From Gracilaria gracilis (taxonomy: Eukaryota > Rhodophyta > Florideophyceae > Gracilariales > Gracilariaceae), in assembly GCA_030374805.1 (NCBI GenBank), contig JARGSG010000224.1, positions 930,001 to 994,000 on the forward strand: 64,000 nucleotides of DNA, given 5' to 3'. The first letter of the stretch is position 1, and each line of letters begins with the position of its first letter. Under the pieces are notes generated by a model that was not told where the DNA came from, did no database searches, and saw only the letters and a list, made by a program, of their open reading frames with translations. Shown here piece after piece: positions 61,192-64,000 of this stretch. The translations under genes were made by a program, and so were the position numbers.

Positions 61192-61205
61192 CTACCCTTG
61201 GTACC
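61192..61205 (+). promoter_or_regulatory. Recurrent TACC-TTGGTA motif copy at the eL14 gene
   Basis: CTACCCTTGGTACC, 67 bp before the eL14 ATG, in the middle of a pyrimidine-rich tract as expected around the start of a ribosomal-protein transcript. Confidence 0.45.
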
Positions 61206-61271
61206 TATCGTCCTCCCCTTCAGCCGCCTACTTCACCGCGCGGATTTGAACAAAGCTTTTCTCTATCCGAA

Positions 61272-61892
61272 ATGGTACGTGTGTTCCTGCTCAGATTCGT
61301 TCTCCCATCTCCGAACCGCATTGCGTCGCCATACTGTCGCGCAGCCCGCTGCCTTTGATGAATCACGGAGTGGGAATATCAGTATATCCTAATCACAATC
61401 AACTAACTCTCCCATTTGCATGGAAATCACATGGATTACCTTCCGTATCACTTGATCGTTACCTTCTGAAAAACACAACAGACGTTCAAACGTTTTGTTG
61501 AAGCGGGACGCGTGGCGCTTGTTAACTACGGCGAATACCTCAACAAGCTGGTAGTAATCGTCGACATTCTCGATCAGCGACGCGTTCTCATAGAAGGACC
61601 AACTACATCAGTGCGCCGTCAAATAATCAACGTCAAACGCCTTGCATTAACTTCTTTCACACTTGAGGCTGTTGCCCGCGGCGCGTCTTCTGAAGATGTG
61701 AAGAAAGCTTACGAAGACGCTCAGATCGATGCTAAGTTCGCCGCTTCCAGCTGGGGCTTGAAGTTGGCAAGAAAGAAAAAACGTGCTGCTCTGGATGATT
61801 TTGGTAGATTCAAGGTGATGGTTGCGCGCATGAAGAAGAGCAAGGCCGTCAACACTGAGCTTGCCAAACTCAGGCCAGCTACTACTGCGTAA
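61272..61892 (+). CDS. RPL14: Ribosomal protein eL14 (L14e)
   Basis: Exon 1 is only the start codon (61272-61274). A 207-nt GT-AG intron (61275-61481, donor GTACGT, acceptor CAACAG) separates it from exon 2 (61482-61892). The joined 137-residue protein begins MTFKRFVEAGRVALVNYGEY, the standard eL14 N-terminus (KOW-like SH3 fold). The middle matches KLVVIVDILDQRRVLIEGP, and the basic C-terminal helix (ARKKKRAALDDFGRFKVMVARMKK) completes a full-length large-subunit protein. Without the intron the conserved FKRFVE segment would have no ATG. An intron immediately after the initiator ATG is common in ribosomal protein genes of intron-poor eukaryotes. It converges on the HVA22-family gene with 163 bp between stops. 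Confidence 0.95.
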
Positions 61893-61981
61893 GCTTCGTT
61901 TTTCGGGTTGCGTGATTCGCATATTGCGAAAAGTGTAAAGCGATCAACGTGTGTGCACATTCCTTTGTTTGTTTCCCTCGT

Positions 61982-61987
61982 TTTATT
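61982..61987 (-). terminator. Polyadenylation signal of the HVA22/REEP-family gene
   Basis: TTTATT on the plus strand (AATAAA on the minus), about 70 bp past the minus-strand stop at 62056. Confidence 0.5.
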
Positions 61988-62055
61988 GTTGCGTTTTTAT
62001 CTAGCTACATAGACTGATACAATGGACACAGAAAGGCTTCTGGTGTTCTCAAGCT

Positions 62056-62988
62056 TCAAAGAGCTCCACGACTTTGTCTTGGTTTGACGTGTTTGGCGTT
62101 TTGTTGTTGCATCTGGGTCGCTGTTGCGGCAGCGGCTTGTTCAAGTTGTTTCACCACCGGTGCGATCGCCTCATGAGCGGACACAATCACATGTTGGCTC
62201 ACTCGATCCATATGCACCATGGCATTAGACGCCATGGAGTCAACTGAATCCTCTAGCTTTAAGAACGTGGGTCTTACAAACGCGGAGTAGAGTGCCGCGG
62301 AATTAGCGGCCCGATTCTTGCTGAGCCACGATAACAATGCAAACGCAATCGTATTGTGAAACGGTGATGTTATGAAGGACGAAGATGAAAACACGGTTCG
62401 AATGAACAGAGCGTCAAAGGTGAATAGTAGAGCAAAAATTATCCAGTAACTTTGCCAGTTCCTTAGCGATTGATCTGCATTGACGTCTCTTATACTCGCG
62501 TTATTCACGTCAAATTCATCGGTATCACTGTCGTCGTCGAGAAGTTCCACAACGACACCGGACGAAGAAGAGCGCCCCTCCATGCATTTGACAGTGCCCC
62601 AAGCTGGCGCCAAAACGCCCACGAAGAAGATGCCAACATACAACGCAGCATGAAGAAACATAAACATGGCCATTAGCAAAGTGGCACCCAGTACAATGTT
62701 CCGCATCATCAAATCTGAAGATTCATCGGCCGGGTTGGTACGAACGTGGTGTTGATGACGGCCATGAGAGGATGGATGATTATGCCTTGAATGCATGGAA
62801 GAATCTGCATCATCAAAAGGATTATAGGATGGCGACGGTTGAGATGTGCGACGGGAAGGCCTTCTGGCGGGGCGAGTGGGATTGGTTGTGGGTGCCTGGT
62901 TCATGAGGTCTGACATATCCGGCAAAGGCATCCCGTTGGACGCAAGAGCATCCGTGAAGAACCGAAAACGAGATGTGCGTGTCCTCAT
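62056..62988 (-). CDS. TB2/DP1/HVA22 (REEP) family protein
   Basis: A 310-residue ER-membrane protein starting at the first in-frame ATG. The TB2/DP1/HVA22 domain is the NWQSYWIIFALLFTFDALF block (about residues 180-200), followed by a second hydrophobic hairpin and FVRPTFLKLED, matching the YxxRP segment of the family. An earlier hydrophobic pair (about 95-130, ATLLMAMFMFLHAALY) forms the other hairpin. REEP proteins bend ER tubules; this is family knowledge. The N-terminal 85 residues are polar and His/Ser/Pro-rich, and the C-terminal 70 residues form an amphipathic Ala/Gln-rich helix. There is an acidic stretch (LDDDSDTDEFD) between the hairpins. It is intronless. Confidence 0.87.
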   Translation of the reverse strand: MRTRTSRFRFFTDALASNGMPLPDMSDLMNQAPTTNPTRPARRPSRRTSQPSPSYNPFDDADSSMHSRHNHPSSHGRHQHHVRTNPADESSDLMMRNIVLGATLLMAMFMFLHAALYVGIFFVGVLAPAWGTVKCMEGRSSSSGVVVELLDDDSDTDEFDVNNASIRDVNADQSLRNWQSYWIIFALLFTFDALFIRTVFSSSSFITSPFHNTIAFALLSWLSKNRAANSAALYSAFVRPTFLKLEDSVDSMASNAMVHMDRVSQHVIVSAHEAIAPVVKQLEQAAAATATQMQQQNAKHVKPRQSRGAL

Positions 62989-63528
62989 AACGAAGCTTTT
63001 AAAACACAGCAAACTACTAGACGCGCTAGTTACCAACAAGCAGTGTGCAGCCAAGTTCGCAATGACAGCGTCCTAAAAAGAGTCTCGACGTTGAGCTCGC
63101 AAGTAAGGGGAGCGGCAAACAATAGGGGCCGGGTATGTCGTATGTCAAAGGAAGAGGAGGCGCAGGCAGTCAAAGAAGCGATGCAATCAACGCGTCCTCA
63201 ACCAGAACAGAGAAGGACCGTCAATGGTGGGCGTGAAAGCGTAGCTCGCCGGTAGCTCCCACCGCGCTGCCGAGGATGAGTGTACACTGCAATTCGACGT
63301 AACGGTGGCGATCATTCATTTGGCACCTTCGCCAAACGGTCCAGGCACGCTTGCGCCTCATGACGTCACTACCACGTGGCATTGCTGCATCACTCCCGCC
63401 AATCAGCACCACCCGATTGGAAGTGTGTCGATCTCCCTATCTATCTTGAGTTGCGCTTCTCTTCATTCCACCATCTGCAAACCATTTTGTACCAGGGGTA
63501 GTACAAAAGTGTACATATCTCGGTTCCC
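62989..63528. other. Divergent promoter region
   Basis: No gene. A relative of the recurrent motif, CTACCCCTGGTACA, is found on the minus strand around 63485-63500, just before the right-edge gene but in opposite orientation. Confidence 0.45.
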
Positions 63529-63579
63529 ATGTCCCGCCCGTCACCGTGCCCTCCATCGTCGTCAACTGCAGCCGCCACC

Positions 63580-64000
63580 ATGGAACCCGCAGCCCCCCAA
63601 CCTGCCCCAGCGCCCTCTACGCAACTGCGCGTGCTACCGAACACCGCGCTACACGCCGCCCGGCTCAAGCGACTTCCGGATCAAGTTCCTTCTCTCACCG
63701 CCTCAACACAGCACGTCATGCGTTTCGTCGGCGCAAATGTATCCGCAATGAATCAAAGGATTTTACGACTTGTGCCGCCCAAACGTGCTCCTGTGTCCAC
63801 ACTGGCTCTCAATGATGCATCCAACCAGGCTAGCCCCAGCTATTATGGCGGCAGCTCTTCTGCATATGAACGTCGGTACAAACGCTATGTGGACGTTGCT
63901 GCCACTTCGGAGAATGTTCGACCAAGCACGCCAGTGTTTTCTGGCAGTGATTCTTCGAAACATGCCGCACGTCTTCTCAAGTTGCATGATCGTGCCGCTG
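63580..64000 (+). CDS. Partial gene at right edge, unknown product
   Basis: The frame is open from an ATG in perfect context (gccgccaccATGG) at 63580 to the end of the window (140 codons). An in-frame ATG at 63529 in weaker context could add 17 residues (MSRPSPCPP...). Residues 1-20 are Pro/Ala-rich; the remainder is basic, with many Arg, Lys and Ser, and Tyr around 95-105 (SYYGGSSSAYERRYKRY). No domain is visible in this part. The pattern suggests a disordered N-terminal region of a larger protein that continues to the right. Confidence 0.6.
   Translation, partial: MEPAAPQPAPAPSTQLRVLPNTALHAARLKRLPDQVPSLTASTQHVMRFVGANVSAMNQRILRLVPPKRAPVSTLALNDASNQASPSYYGGSSSAYERRYKRYVDVAATSENVRPSTPVFSGSDSSKHAARLLKLHDRAA

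Overview
This window is nuclear DNA from a eukaryote, most likely a photosynthetic one. A cyanobacterial-type DNA topoisomerase I and a cysteine synthase both carry plastid-style presequences. A phosphate carrier, a cytochrome-b5 sulfite oxidase and a FUN14 protein point to ordinary mitochondria. Genes are mostly intronless; the few introns I can place are short (about 54-207 nt), canonical GT-AG and often near the 5' end. There is roughly one gene per 2.7 kb. This style, together with a eukaryotic eEF3, fits a red alga best (a compact, intron-poor genome). That placement is inference; no marker here proves it.

Layout. 1-6 kb: a secreted vWA protein, then an AT-rich spacer with a small hAT-type element and a near-perfect 67-bp palindrome, and a doubtful small gene. 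7-26 kb: large housekeeping genes (P4-ATPase flippase, mitochondrial phosphate carrier, cytosolic isoleucyl-tRNA synthetase, eEF3, plastid topoisomerase I). 26-39.5 kb: sparser, with a C2H2 zinc-finger protein, a nucleotide-sugar/triose-phosphate-type transporter divergent from a polytopic membrane protein, FUN14, and a 4.7-kb stretch without a convincing gene. 39.5-46.5 kb: a very GC-rich, tightly packed island (sulfite oxidase, two convergent paralogous Pro-rich EF-hand proteins, a HAD phosphatase, a divergent Arp1-like protein). 46.9-64 kb: DSS1/Sem1, an F-box/LRR-like protein, a TLC-domain protein, cysteine synthase, a prokaryote-like conserved hypothetical, a degenerate AAE3-type adenylate-forming protein with an inserted coiled coil, a three-exon membrane protein, ribosomal protein eL14 (RPL14), an HVA22/REEP-family protein and a gene running off the right edge.

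The genes do not form one pathway; this is a mixed housekeeping segment. Points that stand out: the adenylation protein with eroded catalytic motifs split by about 275 residues of coiled coil; a recurrent 14-bp TACC-n-TTGGTA motif just upstream of several genes; a GC-rich island whose left edge falls inside the sulfite oxidase reading frame; and convergent genes so close that one stop codon lies inside its own AATAAA signal. Five gene models needed splicing or a changed start to make sense (eL14, DSS1, Arp1-like, the three-exon membrane protein, and tentatively the transporter). I saw no tRNA, rRNA, CRISPR array or virus-like element that I could support.
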